64,000 nt of DNA, taken from contig JAQFVV010001049.1 of assembly GCA_028023455.1 (NCBI GenBank), forward strand, positions 1 to 64,000, written 5' to 3'. The DNA comes from Epiperipatus broadwayi (taxonomy: Eukaryota > Onychophora > Udeonychophora > Euonychophora > Peripatidae). Positions 30,748 to 51,073 of this stretch are shown piece after piece; the stretch's first letter is position 1; every line of letters starts with the position of its first letter. The notes below the pieces were generated by a model. It made no database searches. It was not told the DNA's origin and was given only the letters and a program-made list of their open reading frames with translations. Both the position numbers and the translations under genes were made by a program.

Positions 30748-33483
30748 TTCTAATAATTTACATCGTTTTTATCAAAATGTAAGTGGATTATGTACTAAGG
30801 CATTTAATTTAAAAACTTAATCTATTACTAAAAATTATGATATTATAATGCTTACTGAAACTTGGATTACTGCAGAAGTTAAAAATATCATGTTGTTTGA
30901 TGATAGATATACGATTTTGAGACAGAACAGATCCTAATATTGCTGGAAGGGGAGGAGGCACATTAATTGCTCTTAGACATCAATTGGAATTTAAGTTGCA
31001 TAAAATTTTATTGTGTTCTAATGAATCAATTTGGGTAGAGGTTAATTTTAGATGTACTAAAATACTTATGGGGAATATATATAAGCATCCTGGTATATGT
31101 AATAAAGAGTTTGATTTAATTTTAACTGATATAGAATTATGTCTTATAAATTATTCACATCATATAATGATTACAGGTGATTTTAATAGTCCAAAATTTT
31201 TGAATAATCAAACGCTTTCATCTAAAGCAATGAGATTGAAGAATTTTGTTACTCTTTTAAATCTTATACAAAATAATACTTCTTTAAATTGTAATAATAG
31301 AACATTTGATTTCATTTTTACTAACTTTAGTGATGTTAGTTGTTATACATCTACATTTCCTCTTGTTAAAGTTTGATGTTCATCATCCTCCAATTGAAAT
31401 TTGTATACCTATTCATGGGAAAGAGAGTGTATATATTTTTCATTAATTAGAGATTATAGTAATGCTAATTTTTTGGGTCTGTATATAGCATTTTGGGATT
31501 GTAAATGGTTATCTGTCTATAGTTCAACATCTGCTAATGAAGCCATGGATATATTTGTGGATATATTGCAGTTTTATATATCTAAATATGTGCCAATTCA
31601 TATAGCGAATAAGCTTAAATATTCTATTTGGTATTCAAATAAATTAAAACTAATTTTAAAAAGGAAATATAGATTTCATAAATTATTTAAAAAACTGTTT
31701 GTTATATTTGTTATAAAAATTTTGTTAACTTTAGATATTTATCTAAAAAAAATAAGAGAAAAGATTTCAATACTTATACAGTTAGTATGGAAGCATCACT
31801 TTTAACTCGACCTAAAGCATATTGAAAATTATGAAGGATTTTGATATTAATAAATGTAAAAGACCAATAGTATCATCTTTAATGCCTGATATTAATAAAT
31901 TTTATGATTATTTTTGAATGCTGGGTAGGTGTATTTTTAATGAGGTAAATAATATGGATGTTAACAGAGACAAGGACATTTTAGGATATGACATTAGAAT
32001 AGGATTTATAAATAAAGAAGATATTAAAAAAGCTGTTAATCAAATAAATGTAAATTCTTGTCCTGGTTTTGATAATATTCCTGCATTGTTAATAAAAGGT
32101 TGTGTAAAGATTCTGTCATGTCCTCTGTAATATATCTTTAATCTTTCAATTGGAACAGGCATTTTTCCTTCTTACTTGAAAATTACTAAGATTATACCAA
32201 TACACAAAAATAGGATCTCATTCAGAAGTTTCTAACTTTAGACCAATTTCAGTTTTATCTATTTTTTCAAAAATATTTGAGAAGTGTATATATAATGGTA
32301 TTATTGGTCAAGTTAATTTGTTGGTTTCAAATTTTCAACATGAATTTTTACCATGTAGATCTGTTGAGACAAATGTATTAACTATACATGATCATATTGC
32401 CCATTCTTTAAATAAAATTAAGCACAACGTGATGTAATTTATTTTGAATTAAGTAGAGCTTTTGATAGAGTTATTCATTCTAAACTTTTAAGTAAAATGT
32501 CTAATGTGGATTTCTCATTGCATTTGTTAAATTTTTTTATGTCATTTTTGCAAAATAGACCTTCTTTTATTAAATGTAATAATAATATTTTACATGCTTA
32601 TGTTAAGGAATTAGGTGTTTCACAAGGTAGTGTATTGGCACCATTATTGTTTGCAATATATGTAAATAATTTGGATAGATATATAGTGAAGGATAGTCTA
32701 TTATCATATGCTAATGATTGTAAAATATTTAAATTAATTACTTGCTATAAGGATCTTTTACAGCTTCAATCTTATATAGATAGCTTTTCTGAATGGTGTT
32801 TAAAGAATAACATGCATATAAATATAGAAAAATATGTTGTTACATATACAAGGAAAGTTCAATACTATATGGACTCACATTATATAAATAATAAAACTAT
32901 TGAATATAAAAAGTAGTACCAAGATCTTGAAATATGGTTTGATCAAAATGGATCTTTTACAACTTATGTAGATAATATTTTATGTAATATCAATAAAATA
33001 ATGGGGCTTATTCTTTGTAATGGACATTACTTTAATATTTTTATTAAAATACATTTGGTTAAAATACTTCTACTTCCTATAATGGAATATGGCTTAATAA
33101 TATGGAACTCAAATAAGTTATCTCATATAGATAAATTGCAGTCAATATACAATAAATTCAGTAATATAATTAATGTGAAAGATATTTGTATAAATTTGTT
33201 TCATAGAAGAGTGATTCGTGATATGAAATTTTTTTATTTAATCATTCATGAAAAAAATTACTAATTTAATTGCATTTCAAAGGTATTAATAAGAGTTCTT
33301 CATGTATATACAATGAATAAGGATTTATTTAGTATTGATAAATATAAATGTAAAACTTTATATTTAGCAGCATTATACAGATTACCAAATTTGTATAATA
33401 TGTATTTTAATGATATTGACATATTTTTAGTAGATATAAGAACATTTGTTAAGGAAACAACACTTACTTTGTCAAATATTTAA
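30740..33483 (+). pseudogene. Jockey-like LINE copy 3, ORF2 (APE endonuclease plus RT)
   Basis: 30840-31376: the apurinic-type endonuclease, with IIMLTETWIT, a GRGGGTLIALR stretch, WVEVNFRCTKILMGNIYKHP and MITGDFNSPKFL (GDFN at about 31176). 31918-32130: the RT entry CPGFDNIPALLIKGC. 32240-32480: SVLSIFSKIFEK, FLPCRSVETN and a degraded motif A (ELSRAFDRVIH). 32610-32670: motif B GVSQGSVLAPLLFAIYVNNL. 32707-32718: motif C reads YAND instead of YADD, so a catalytic aspartate is replaced by asparagine. 33080-33260: the IMEYGLIIWNSNK C-terminal region; ORF2 ends near 33483. The endonuclease-to-RT order is complete, so this is close to a full-length element, but at least six stops or frameshifts make it inactive. 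Confidence 0.8.
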
Positions 33484-34020
<537 letters not shown>

Positions 34021-34326
34021 CTCTGATAGCTTATAATTTAACTTATTTAACTAAGATAAAACAATATTTAATTCATAACATATACCACCATTCACATACA
34101 ACGTATAAAAAAATGCTATTTATGAGTTTTTCATGATAAACATGCATCAGTTTCATTTCTTGAACAGTAGTAATGGGTAGATTTATGATGTCAATTTTCC
34201 AAAATAGATAATAAAAAAAAATCATAGTTTTACATCAATTGTGATACTTTAGCATATATTGTTTTGTTTTTATAATAATAATTTTATTATTTCTTCAATT
34301 ATCCTTTTTTTTCTTCTTATTTTCAG

Positions 34327-34404
34327 ATTCTCAGAATCCTATCAGCAAAAATGAACTTATATTTACAAATTCTGATCTCAATGTTGTTTTATGGATCAAT
34401 GAAT
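34327..34404 (+). other. Candidate short exon (unproven)
   Basis: A strong acceptor-like tract (CCTTTTTTTTCTTCTTATTTTCAG, positions 34302-34326; 20-base quoted core is TTTTTTCTTCTTATTTTCAG) precedes a 78-base stretch that ends in GAAT before GTAATT, a possible donor. In one phase it is open: SQNPISKNELIFTNSDLNVV followed by LWINE. It has no recognised domain. Acceptor-like sequences are common in AT-rich DNA, so this is only a candidate. Confidence 0.2.
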
Positions 34405-34559
34405 GTAATTTTTTTTATTTAATATTTTGTATTTAAGTTGAATAATTTTTTAATTTTTATTATGAAGACATCCATTTGTCTGTATTATTAATGGTACTTA
34501 TTTATAATATGTCAATATAATAATTTTATATTTTAATAGCAATTTTATTAGCCGTTAGA

Positions 34560-35045
<486 letters not shown>

Positions 35046-35292
35046 TTATCATCAATATCTGATACAAAACCTCAATATAAGAAATTATGAAACTGTATGC
35101 TTCTTTTTCTCTAAATATTATGGTTGTTAGAGATTTAAAAAAAATAATAAAAGTTTGTCTTTATAGGATACAGATATGCATTGCTAGCATATTTACAATA
35201 TAACGTCAAAAAAAAAAAAAAAAAAACAGCACAGCTATATGGCAAGATGATTTGCAACTTATTATTTATGATAAGCTTGTCTAAATAAAATA

Positions 35293-36787
<1,495 letters not shown>

Positions 36788-36789
36788 TA

Positions 36790-38077
36790 TGAACATATTA
36801 TATAGTAATATCCAACATTGTCATCTTATGTAATTTAATAACATTATGGCAATGTTTTTCTAAAGAACATTATTAAATAATTATTGTGGTTAAAAAAATC
36901 AGATAATAATGAGTATAACCATAAGAATAAAAAAAACACAATTATAATTTTAAATTCGTTTTTTTTAATCAATTAATATATAAATATGTTCCTTATCTAA
37001 ATTCAATTATGGATTATTGACTATTGAAAGTTGAATGTCTTCAAATGGTGATGGTTTATTGATCCATTTTTTTTATAAAATATAAATATTGTATGAATTC
37101 CAGGAAGAAAAGTACAATTCTACATCACTGATAGTTTCTTACACACACATATGTATAAATATGTATTGCAACAGTCTGAAAGGTCAACATGACCAATCAT
37201 AAAGTGGTGACTGCCTAACTTTTAGCTTAACTTCTCAAAAATAGTAAACTCATGAATAATAACTGTTACTATACCATTACATGCAATAATCAATATTAAT
37301 AATAAATCTTAGAGATTATTCCTTATTTAAATAATGTGTATGCTAATAATTTAATATTCAAGATCAATAAAACTGGATATTTGTGGCTAGCATGACATCA
37401 GAAATATAAAGCCAATATTTTCATCTGTGTATTATTTCTCTTACTTTTGCAATACTATAATGATTTTTCAAATTATGACAGTACAAATGACTACTTTGAG
37501 ATTGCAACCAGCACAAACCTTATAGCATATAAACATAGTTGTGAAAGTAATGCAAATGAAATCTAATGTAATTTTAACATAAATTTCATTCACTTGACAA
37601 GATGTAATAAAGTATAACAAAAATTTGAATATGAAAATTATACTATGATGATAATATTAATAGATTTAATGTGAGGATGATGATGCTAAGTGAAACACAA
37701 ACCCTTATTTTAAAATGACTATCAAATAATTTAATAAACAATGTTATTAAACAAAGTAAAACACAGAATAGACATATGCACTGGGATTATTTTCTATACA
37801 TTTGTGTTAGGTGGTTTAAAGATTAAAATTAATAATGTTTAGTTTGTCTTTATATAGTAATAGTAAAATGTATTTGTTTGTAGCAAAAAGTTAAGATTGT
37901 TGCTTGCTAAAATTTCAAGTTTTTTGTTGGATTTGTTCCTATTTCAATATTTAAGATCAAATAGTGTACACTTCAATGTGGTATCATTTTGAGCTGGCAA
38001 TTTTAAAATGCAAACTCTAATGTATTTATATATTAGTTCACAGAGGGTGTTTTATAAGCATGTGTGGCGTTTTAATA

Positions 38078-38080
<3 letters not shown>
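36790..38080. other. AT-rich spacer
   Basis: No gene or repeat recognised; a short CACACACATATG run near 37142. Confidence 0.5.

Positions 38081-38172
<92 letters not shown>
38081..38172. repeat. (TA)n microsatellite at the border of the 12.9-kb element
   Basis: Pure alternating AT ending exactly where the long direct repeat begins (TCTAACCCTG). The element probably inserted into a TA-rich site. The Ile-Tyr frame is an artefact. Confidence 0.95.
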
Positions 38173-38174
<2 letters not shown>

Positions 38175-41100
38175 TAACCCTGCTCTCGTGCATCCTCACT
38201 TCAGAATAGTATATGATATAAAATAAAACGGGTTCTAGCTCAGTTAATAATTAATAAATAAAATATTCAGCATTAAAATTAAAATGTTTCACTAGCTCAA
38301 ATTTAAAATACGAATAAGGTTCAGTTTATAAAATAAATTAAATAAATATTTTAATATTTTCATGAGACTTGAAGTGAAAATACAGGTGACAAGATAGATT
38401 ACATTGAGCCAATATCCCACAGGATACTACCTCAATGGCATAAGAACACTATCCCCCTTATTACTATTTTAAATAACAAACTCATAGTATTCTTACGACT
38501 TTAATAACTTCTACTCACTAAGACTAAACTAATAATTAAATCTTAATCTTCTATTTAATAATAATCTAGCTCAATAAAATAATCTCAGGTTCATAAAGTT
38601 TATTCTAAGTTAATTTAAAAATACGGTAGTAAAATATGAGAAGGGATTTTATGTCATAATCTACTACACTGAAACTAATAATAATAAATAATAATAATAA
38701 TATTCTTCATTGTTTAACTACTACTGGATATCTTTTCTTTTCGTTATATTTTTATTACCATAATAAAATAATAAAATAATTTTATATAATCTTTTACCTT
38801 CATGTAATAATATAATAAATACGTGGTAGCATATGATAATCTGATAAACAAAGGATGTGTGGCAACTGATAGCATATAATTCAGTATACTATTGTGATAA
38901 CTGATTTATGACCAATAAAACAATGTAAAATTATAATTATTTAATTAAAAGAATACCAATAAAATATTTAAATTCTTAAATATAACTCTCTATTTATCTT
39001 TTTGTGCAAAATTATATATTTGTTTCAATTGTTATGAATATATCGTGATTTCATGCAGTGAAGTGGAGAAATAAACAATCAAGACACAAAAATTTTGAAA
39101 AACAAATTTTAACAAAGTTTATTAACAACAACAAATAAAATAAACAATTTATGTACACTATTTACAATGGATATCCTTATTTTAATCTTACATTTTTATC
39201 TACTAAGTTATATAAAAATAGTTTATAGTTTAGTTATATCTTTATTTATACTTAAGACAAAATATAAAAAAAAAGTTACCATTTGGTTTCTCATTATGGT
39301 TAACTTATTATAAATATATTTACTTATTAGCAAAATATTTCATCCTTAATATTATTAAACTATCTTATTTTTAAAAAAAAAATTCATAGGAAAACATTCT
39401 ACAGAAAAAACAAAATTAACTTTATAATGAGTATGGATTTCTCAAAATATTAAAAAAAAATTTCATCTTGCAAAGTCAAAGATGTTACATAAAATATTCA
39501 TCCAAAATTCAGTACTAGATTTTAGTGTTTTATCACACGATGTTTACTAATCATAATATATTCTTATTTAGCCTTACTTTAGTATGATATAAGTGTAATA
39601 ATCAATATATTCCTGTTATTCAATGAACAAAAATATACTATGCATATTGTTTATATAATTTACTTTGTACTATTGTATTTTAAAAATATGCAATACTTAT
39701 TTTTCTTCAAAAAAAAATAAAGCATTCAAAAATAATCAACATTCTAAAGAAAATATCTTGTTTAGATACTCTATTTTAAAAATTTATATTTCATTTCCGA
39801 AAATAAATTCAAAATATATTCTATGATTCTTTCCTTTCCTTTAGGATACTTTGGACCTTCAATTTCAAGTTATAAAATTCTATTCCTTCTAAGCAAATAA
39901 ACCAATCTTATACAAAACGATAGCATAACCTAAGTTCTAAATTATTTATCATTTCTTTTCAAAATATCTTACTGAACGATGCAGTTACATGAAATAAAGA
40001 TAGCGAAACAGATGTATAGGATTTAAGGAAGAAAGCTAGAGTATCACTCTTAATATATCTCAAAAAATCATGGCACAGTGCAAAGAGGTATGACCTTTAC
40101 CTGTCTAATAACCTCTAATACATGAACGATGTTAAAGCTACTTCTTCAGCTTTATTTAAAACATCAAATATTTAAAGACATATAAAACACTGTCCAAATA
40201 AAATGTGTATCAGTCATAGGGCTTTGTTAACTATGCTGATAACCACATAAAGACTAAATATTATTTCTATTCCTTATCATATCCTATTTTTTAAAAAAAA
40301 TACATCATCTTGGTTTCCTGCTAACTATAGTACTTCCAAGCCACTATCTCAACATTATTTCTCAAGATTTTTCTACATCTTACATCGATAAATAACTATC
40401 TGCATTTACAAAACAATAAATAAAATTCATTGATAGTTTAAAACAATTTCACTGTTCCATAAGAAAAGTTTGCTTACTTCATTATTCTATATGTTTAATC
40501 ATATACAATCTACTTAGACAATATTTGAATATCCAATAACATGAAAGTTCTAAAAGAATCACATAATTATTTGTTATTATGTTGGATTATATCACTAATA
40601 TATAAAAAAAAATAATCGTCGTATGCATATTTTCAAATCAATCCTATCTCATAATGTTTTTTTAAAATGTTGTATGAAAATGCGTTACATATAATTAAAA
40701 CTTTTACACTTCATTCTTAGATTCATAGATGATCTAAAGAAAACAAAAATATACATTATAAATTATTAATAGTTATTATTATTACCAAATAACCCTTTTT
40801 ATCTGGTCATCATTTTTAGTAGGCTTCTTCCATCCACTGGATATAGAAAAACATTGCATACATAAACGAAAAGACACATCCATACGTTTTATTTAAAAAT
40901 ATTCTTATCTAAATTATTAGATTATATTATAAATTTTATGTTATTAACAAATTAATGTTTTATGTTTTCCTAATCTTATAAATAGAAAAATTTACATTTA
41001 ACTAAGTTAGTAAAATAAAAATTTAAAACTATAATTACGTCTTCACTTGACCATAGTTCATGATAAAATCCAAAAATGTTTATTATTTTCTCTAGAGTTT

Positions 41101-42918
41101 TAAAATGTTCTCCTCCAAGCTCGTTAAAGTTTAAAAATAAAAATAATTATTAATCCATTTAGTAAAATTTATAGAAAATAATCCTGGGTCTTTACTGTTC
41201 AGAATGAAAATTATTAAACTGTAATATTAAAGAATTATTCCCACGAAGTTTATTCAATATTCTCTGATGCATCACTCTGTTCAATTTAACTTAAGTTATC
41301 CGGTAAACTTTTACACAATATTTGTATTTTCATGGATCCATCCTTTATTTATCTACTATATGTTCATTTTTTTATATAGGTTTTATTTCTTAATAAGTTC
41401 TTTTTAATTCTTGTAAAATATATATTTAAAAAAAATGTTTTCCTTCAAAAAGGACTAAACATTCTATTTCTTTCATTATATTTTATGATAACTCATACGA
41501 TATAAATATCTTATTCTTTTTTTAAAAAAAAACTCCTGGATAAGCTTATAAATAATGCATCACAAATTTTTTTAGATGGCAAATAGTTTTCTGTTTAAGC
41601 TTCCAGCATAATGCCCAAATTATTTTTATATGAGTTAGAATAATCCTCCGGTTGAGCATAAATAAAGCTGTATTATAATTTAAACATATTTTATTTCGTA
41701 GTATATCCATCTCTATTGCGTAGTTTAGGTTAAACTTCAGATAAAATACTCCTGGCAAGTAACTTTTAAAAAACTAGAAAATCATTTCCACAAAGTTTCT
41801 AAATATATATTTTTTTTTTAAACTCTCTTTTGCAAAATACTTTAAAATTATCAATTAGTTTTTTGCAGATAAAGTTATAAGAAAGTACTAAAAAAATTGA
41901 CTAAAATAAAAATTTAAAAATACTATCTCTTTGATAGCTATAATTTACCTTTCTCTGGTTTCAATACATTATTAATCTCCTCTTATACCCCCCATGCAAT
42001 TCATATTTATAGTCTGTAAGAATACCTCATTTGATTGGTTGATTCTTACTTTAACTTGAGAACAAATTTACATATTTTCAGTTTATAGCAGAATTATATT
42101 TGAAAATAAAAAATTATGATGTAATGAACTTAAAATATTATTTAAAATATTACTTTTAAATCAATTATTATTTTATTAAAACTATTTAAACATTTAAAAT
42201 AACTTTTAAAACAATTTTAATAACCTATTCCATTTATCTATTTTTATTTAAACAAAATATTTAATTTTTTTATTAACTGTATTCATCTTTATTACATTAT
42301 TTAAAACATTACATACAATAGTTAACTTAATATTTATTATTATTTGCTTTTATGATAGGCAATAATTCCATCCAATTCTATAATATAACTTTTAAAATAT
42401 TTTAAACTTTGTTATTAATTCAAACAAGCATGTGTGTGAAAGTATATAGTATACAAGTCACATGATTAATAACTTTGACAGACGATTTTCAATCTATTTC
42501 TCTGCCTAGATTTATAAAATTGATACACTTATTATATTATATAAAATAATTATAAAAAAATTTGGAAGAACAATTTAGAAAATATAGAATTAAATACAAT
42601 TTTCACCATCATAAAGTTTATTTTTAAAATATACTATATTAATTTTGATTATTAAATATGATTATAAATTTAAACATAGCATTTATTAACTATAAGTTTT
42701 AAACTATTAAAATCGAATTTTTTAAATATACTTTTAATATTTATAGCTGTGTTATTTAATATGGCCAGCTTTTACAACCATATGCAACAATATTTAAAGC
42801 TTTACATAACTATTTTTTAAATGATTCGCTATAATTTTATATACTACGTATTTTCTTTAGCTTCAAATTGTACTTTATATTATAATTGACAAACTATAAT
42901 TAATAAATCAAAAGAACA
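38173..42918 (-). repeat. Long direct repeat 1 (3' LTR of the 12.9-kb element)
   Basis: Starts TCTAACCCTGCTCTCGTGCA, ends AAATCAAAAGAACA on the plus strand. It lacks the (TA)n array and the 125-bp duplication found in repeat 2; at the site of the array it has only AAATATATAT followed by T residues (about 41800). No open frame of note (the longest, 41546-41758, is unrecognised). Confidence 0.85.
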
Positions 42919-43335
42919 TATTCTAAAATTTAAAATTTTTAGTAATTGACTGTTATGAACTATTACTGACCTATAGAAAAAGGCACATAACCTCCTCCTT
43001 CGAATAAAAATTTTAAATTAAACATCTATCTTATCATTTACTCTATTCATTGACACTTAATATCTTTATCATTTGCTATAACCAAATTCTATCCTGTACT
43101 ACTGAACTATAAACGAATATACTGTTTTTAATACAAACTTATAAAATATTTGGACATTACACTCAGAATCTCAACTAGAAATACTAAAAAAAAAATTTTT
43201 TTCTACACATCTTTATCCTTTTGAATAATTAATTAGGTTATGAGATTTTAAAGTTTTATATTTGTTCTGTAAAAAATAAGGCTATAATATATTTTTTAAA
43301 TATACGTCTTATCTAGGAATTATTTGTCTTAATCA
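42919..43335. other. Non-coding end of the element centre
   Basis: Lies between the stop of the coiled-coil gene and direct repeat 1. On the minus strand it carries GAAGGAGGAGG at about 43003-42993, a possible polypurine tract, though about 80 bases from the repeat edge rather than adjacent to it. Confidence 0.4.
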
Positions 43336-45289
43336 TTAGGTATTTTCTTTTCTAAATCTAAACTTTAATTCTCTCTCGACTTCCTTAAGTCTCACCTTAA
43401 CTTTTCCTATCTTCTTTCCTTTATTAAGATTATTCTTAAGAAAATCTGTCATGAATTTCTCATGCTTTAGACATTTAAGTCTTACTTTTATCTTGCTTAT
43501 ATCTCTATTCTGATTAAATTTTTCTCCTATAAATTCACTATTAGGTATCAAGTTTCTAATTCCTTTAAACAATATTTCTTTAGAAATATCAAATTGTAAA
43601 CGAATATTTCTATCATTAACACTACATTTAGGTATCACATCTTGCATTTTATTTTTAAATTTATTACTACTTTTATCAATAATTTTTGGTAACTCATGTT
43701 CCAACAACTTTAAATACTTTTGCTCTGAAGAGATAAACTTTATCCCTGTAGATTTACCAAATCTTTTGTCATCAATATAATATTTTTTAAAACTATTAAG
43801 TTGATCTATAGACCTTTCACTAACTACTCTTTCATAGGATTTACTCACTCCTATCATTTCATTAGTCAATTTAAAATATTCTTTGGGATTTTTCAATATT
43901 CTTCTGTATATTTCATTCCTACTATTAACTATTTCAATAGATTTTTTCTGAATCTCCTTTTCTTCATAAATCATTTCATTATCTATAATAGTTTTTTCAA
44001 CAAATAACTTGGTTTCTTTACTAGCTAATTTAATATAAGACTCATCTTTTTTAAATTCGTCATCTGCTATCTTAACAAATGATACATCATTATATCTATC
44101 TTTATCTCCTAATTTAACAGAATCTATGTTTTCTGCTGTCAAATTACTACATAAGTTAATATCTTTATTAACTATCTCAATGAATTGTGGATTTTCTTCA
44201 TCTACAGTCTCTACAATTTCTTTGTCATCTACCACATTTTCACTAACTAAATTAATAGATTCTTTACTCTTCTCCGAATCTGTACTAATTATTTCAACAG
44301 ATTTACTACTTATTTCATGAGATACTTTCTTACTTACTATCTTTCCTTCAAAGTTTTGTATCCCTAAATCTTTTAATTTTCCCATTACTTCTTTTTGAAC
44401 TTCCTCTTTGATACTTATTTTAGTCTGAACTACCTCTTCCTTAATAATTTTAATTTCTTCATTAATATGATTTATATTACTCTTTACTTCATAGATTTCA
44501 CTCTTTACACTTAAATTATAACTCTCTATTTTCTGATCTAACTTACTATTATTTAGTTGACATCGGACAATAGATTCTTCTATTTGAGTTTTAAAATCTT
44601 TTACTGCTCTTTCTGAAAATTCAGAAAATTTTCTCTTCAATAATTTTTGATTTCTGTCTTCTATTTGCATTATTTCTTCCTTTAAAGAATCAATAACCTT
44701 TTCATTGTTATCAAATTTTAAATCCAAATTATTAAATTTATCTTGTACTTCCACCTTAAAATCTTCTACCGTCTTACAGGTTTCATTAAGTTTTTGATTC
44801 ATACTTTCTACACAAGTTCTGATTTCATTACTATTTTTGTCCACATTTTCACTAAGAGATTCTAATCTTATATTTGTTTTATTTAGGTTTTCATTAAGAG
44901 ACTCAATATTTTTACTCATATTTTCATTAAGAGCATCAAATTTTATATTACTATCTTCTCTATTTTTATTCATATTTTCATTAAGAGCTTCATCTATTTT
45001 TATCCTATCTATTTTTTCTATTATCTTCTTTCATCTCCTTCATCATCAATAACATTTGAGATATTTGGGAGTTCTCTACCTCCTTTTTAGGCACTATTAT
45101 CTTTTCTTCCACTGTTTTAATTTCCATAACCTCTTTCTCCTCTTCTTTCATTTTGTTATCTACAATTTAAACATCATCTAAAACTGTTTCCATTTCGATT
45201 AAGTTTTCTATTTCTCGTTTCTCCTCACAACTTTCATCGACAATAAACTCAGATATTTCATTCTCTAAATTATTATCTTGATTATTCAT
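43336..45289 (-). pseudogene. Coiled-coil, possibly Gag-like protein of the 12.9-kb element
   Basis: The main minus-strand frame runs 44973-43336 (545 codons), by far the longest uninterrupted frame in the window. The N-terminal third has repeated LNEN/LSEN heptad-like blocks (IESLNENLNKTNIRLESLSE and similar), then long Glu/Lys/Ile-rich coiled coil to about residue 200, an acidic Ser/Thr-rich middle, and a basic C-terminus (KVRLKCLKHEKF, KGKKIGKVKVRLKEVERELK). Coding sequence continues upstream of 44973: an ATG at 45289 opens MNNQDNNLENEISEFIVDES, is stopped by TAA at 45167-45169, resumes, and joins the main frame only through a one-base shift near an A6 run at about 45012. No zinc knuckle, protease or RT motif. 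Coiled-coil, basic-tailed proteins of this kind occur as retroelement Gag or ORF1, but homology is not established. Confidence 0.6.
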
Positions 45290-46120
45290 TTTTTTTTTTC
45301 ACAAATATGCTTTTTCTCAAAATTCAATATTTAAACAATGTATTACTATTAATTTTTCATAAAAATAGTTCCTTACCAGTTTCTTTTATCCCCATCTAAC
45401 CATCACCCACAATAAACTATAGATAATACTTCCTTTACACCTTATACAATCTAACTCTAAATAACTACAATAACAATACCAATTAAAATTATGTGTGTCA
45501 CAACATTATTTTCCCACATGCATGATTCACAGATATTTTGCACACAATAAAATATTTTCAAAATATATCGTTAATATTTCAATAATTGACATGGTCATAA
45601 TATGTAATAAAATAATCGTAAGCCACATATGCATGTCTCAGATATTTATTTGCTAATTGTTTTAATTTATATTTTACTATTTTTAAACAGTCAGATTATC
45701 TACCACATAAAATTGCAATATTTTTAGTAATAAGCACTTAGTTCACTATAATAATCAAATCCTAAATAATTATTGCTATAATAAAATATTAAATTATCTA
45801 TCTTCTGTGAGATATACCTATCAATAATCTTCAAAGTTACATGAACAAATTCTAATACTAACTATTGTATTGTATATTCTTAATTACTTTCCTAATATAT
45901 CTCATAGCCTAAATGTTTGGGTACCACAATCTGACCTATCGATTGTATTCCCAACTACACATCGTGCAGTCACATTGGATGAGCAAAATCTAACCTTCTG
46001 TTGGTTGAATTTGATCTGCCCTTACTAACACATCTCGCCCCTAAAGTTGGCATGCCAAAATCTAACCTAACCTATGTGTAGCTCCACTACACATCATGCC
46101 AACCACATTGGGGGCCAAAA
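45290..46120 (-). promoter_or_regulatory. Leader with repeated primer-binding-like blocks
   Basis: On the minus strand, right after the LTR-like repeat, four related blocks follow each other between 46120 and 45905. Each starts with TTAGATTTTGG or a close variant (TCAGATTGTGG in the last), followed by a CCAA or CCCAA and, in three, a GATGTGT(A/T)GT string. The first, TGGCCCCCAATGTGGTTGG, is placed where a tRNA primer site is expected. This short region is clearly richer in G and C than the rest of the element. The remainder to 45290 is plain AT-rich leader. Confidence 0.45.

Positions 46121-51073
<4,953 letters not shown>

Noticed and set aside
43801-45052. Plus-strand open frames opposite the coiled-coil gene
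   Set aside because: Antisense shadows of the minus-strand frame, rich in Phe, Ser and Leu as expected from the reverse of Glu/Lys codons.
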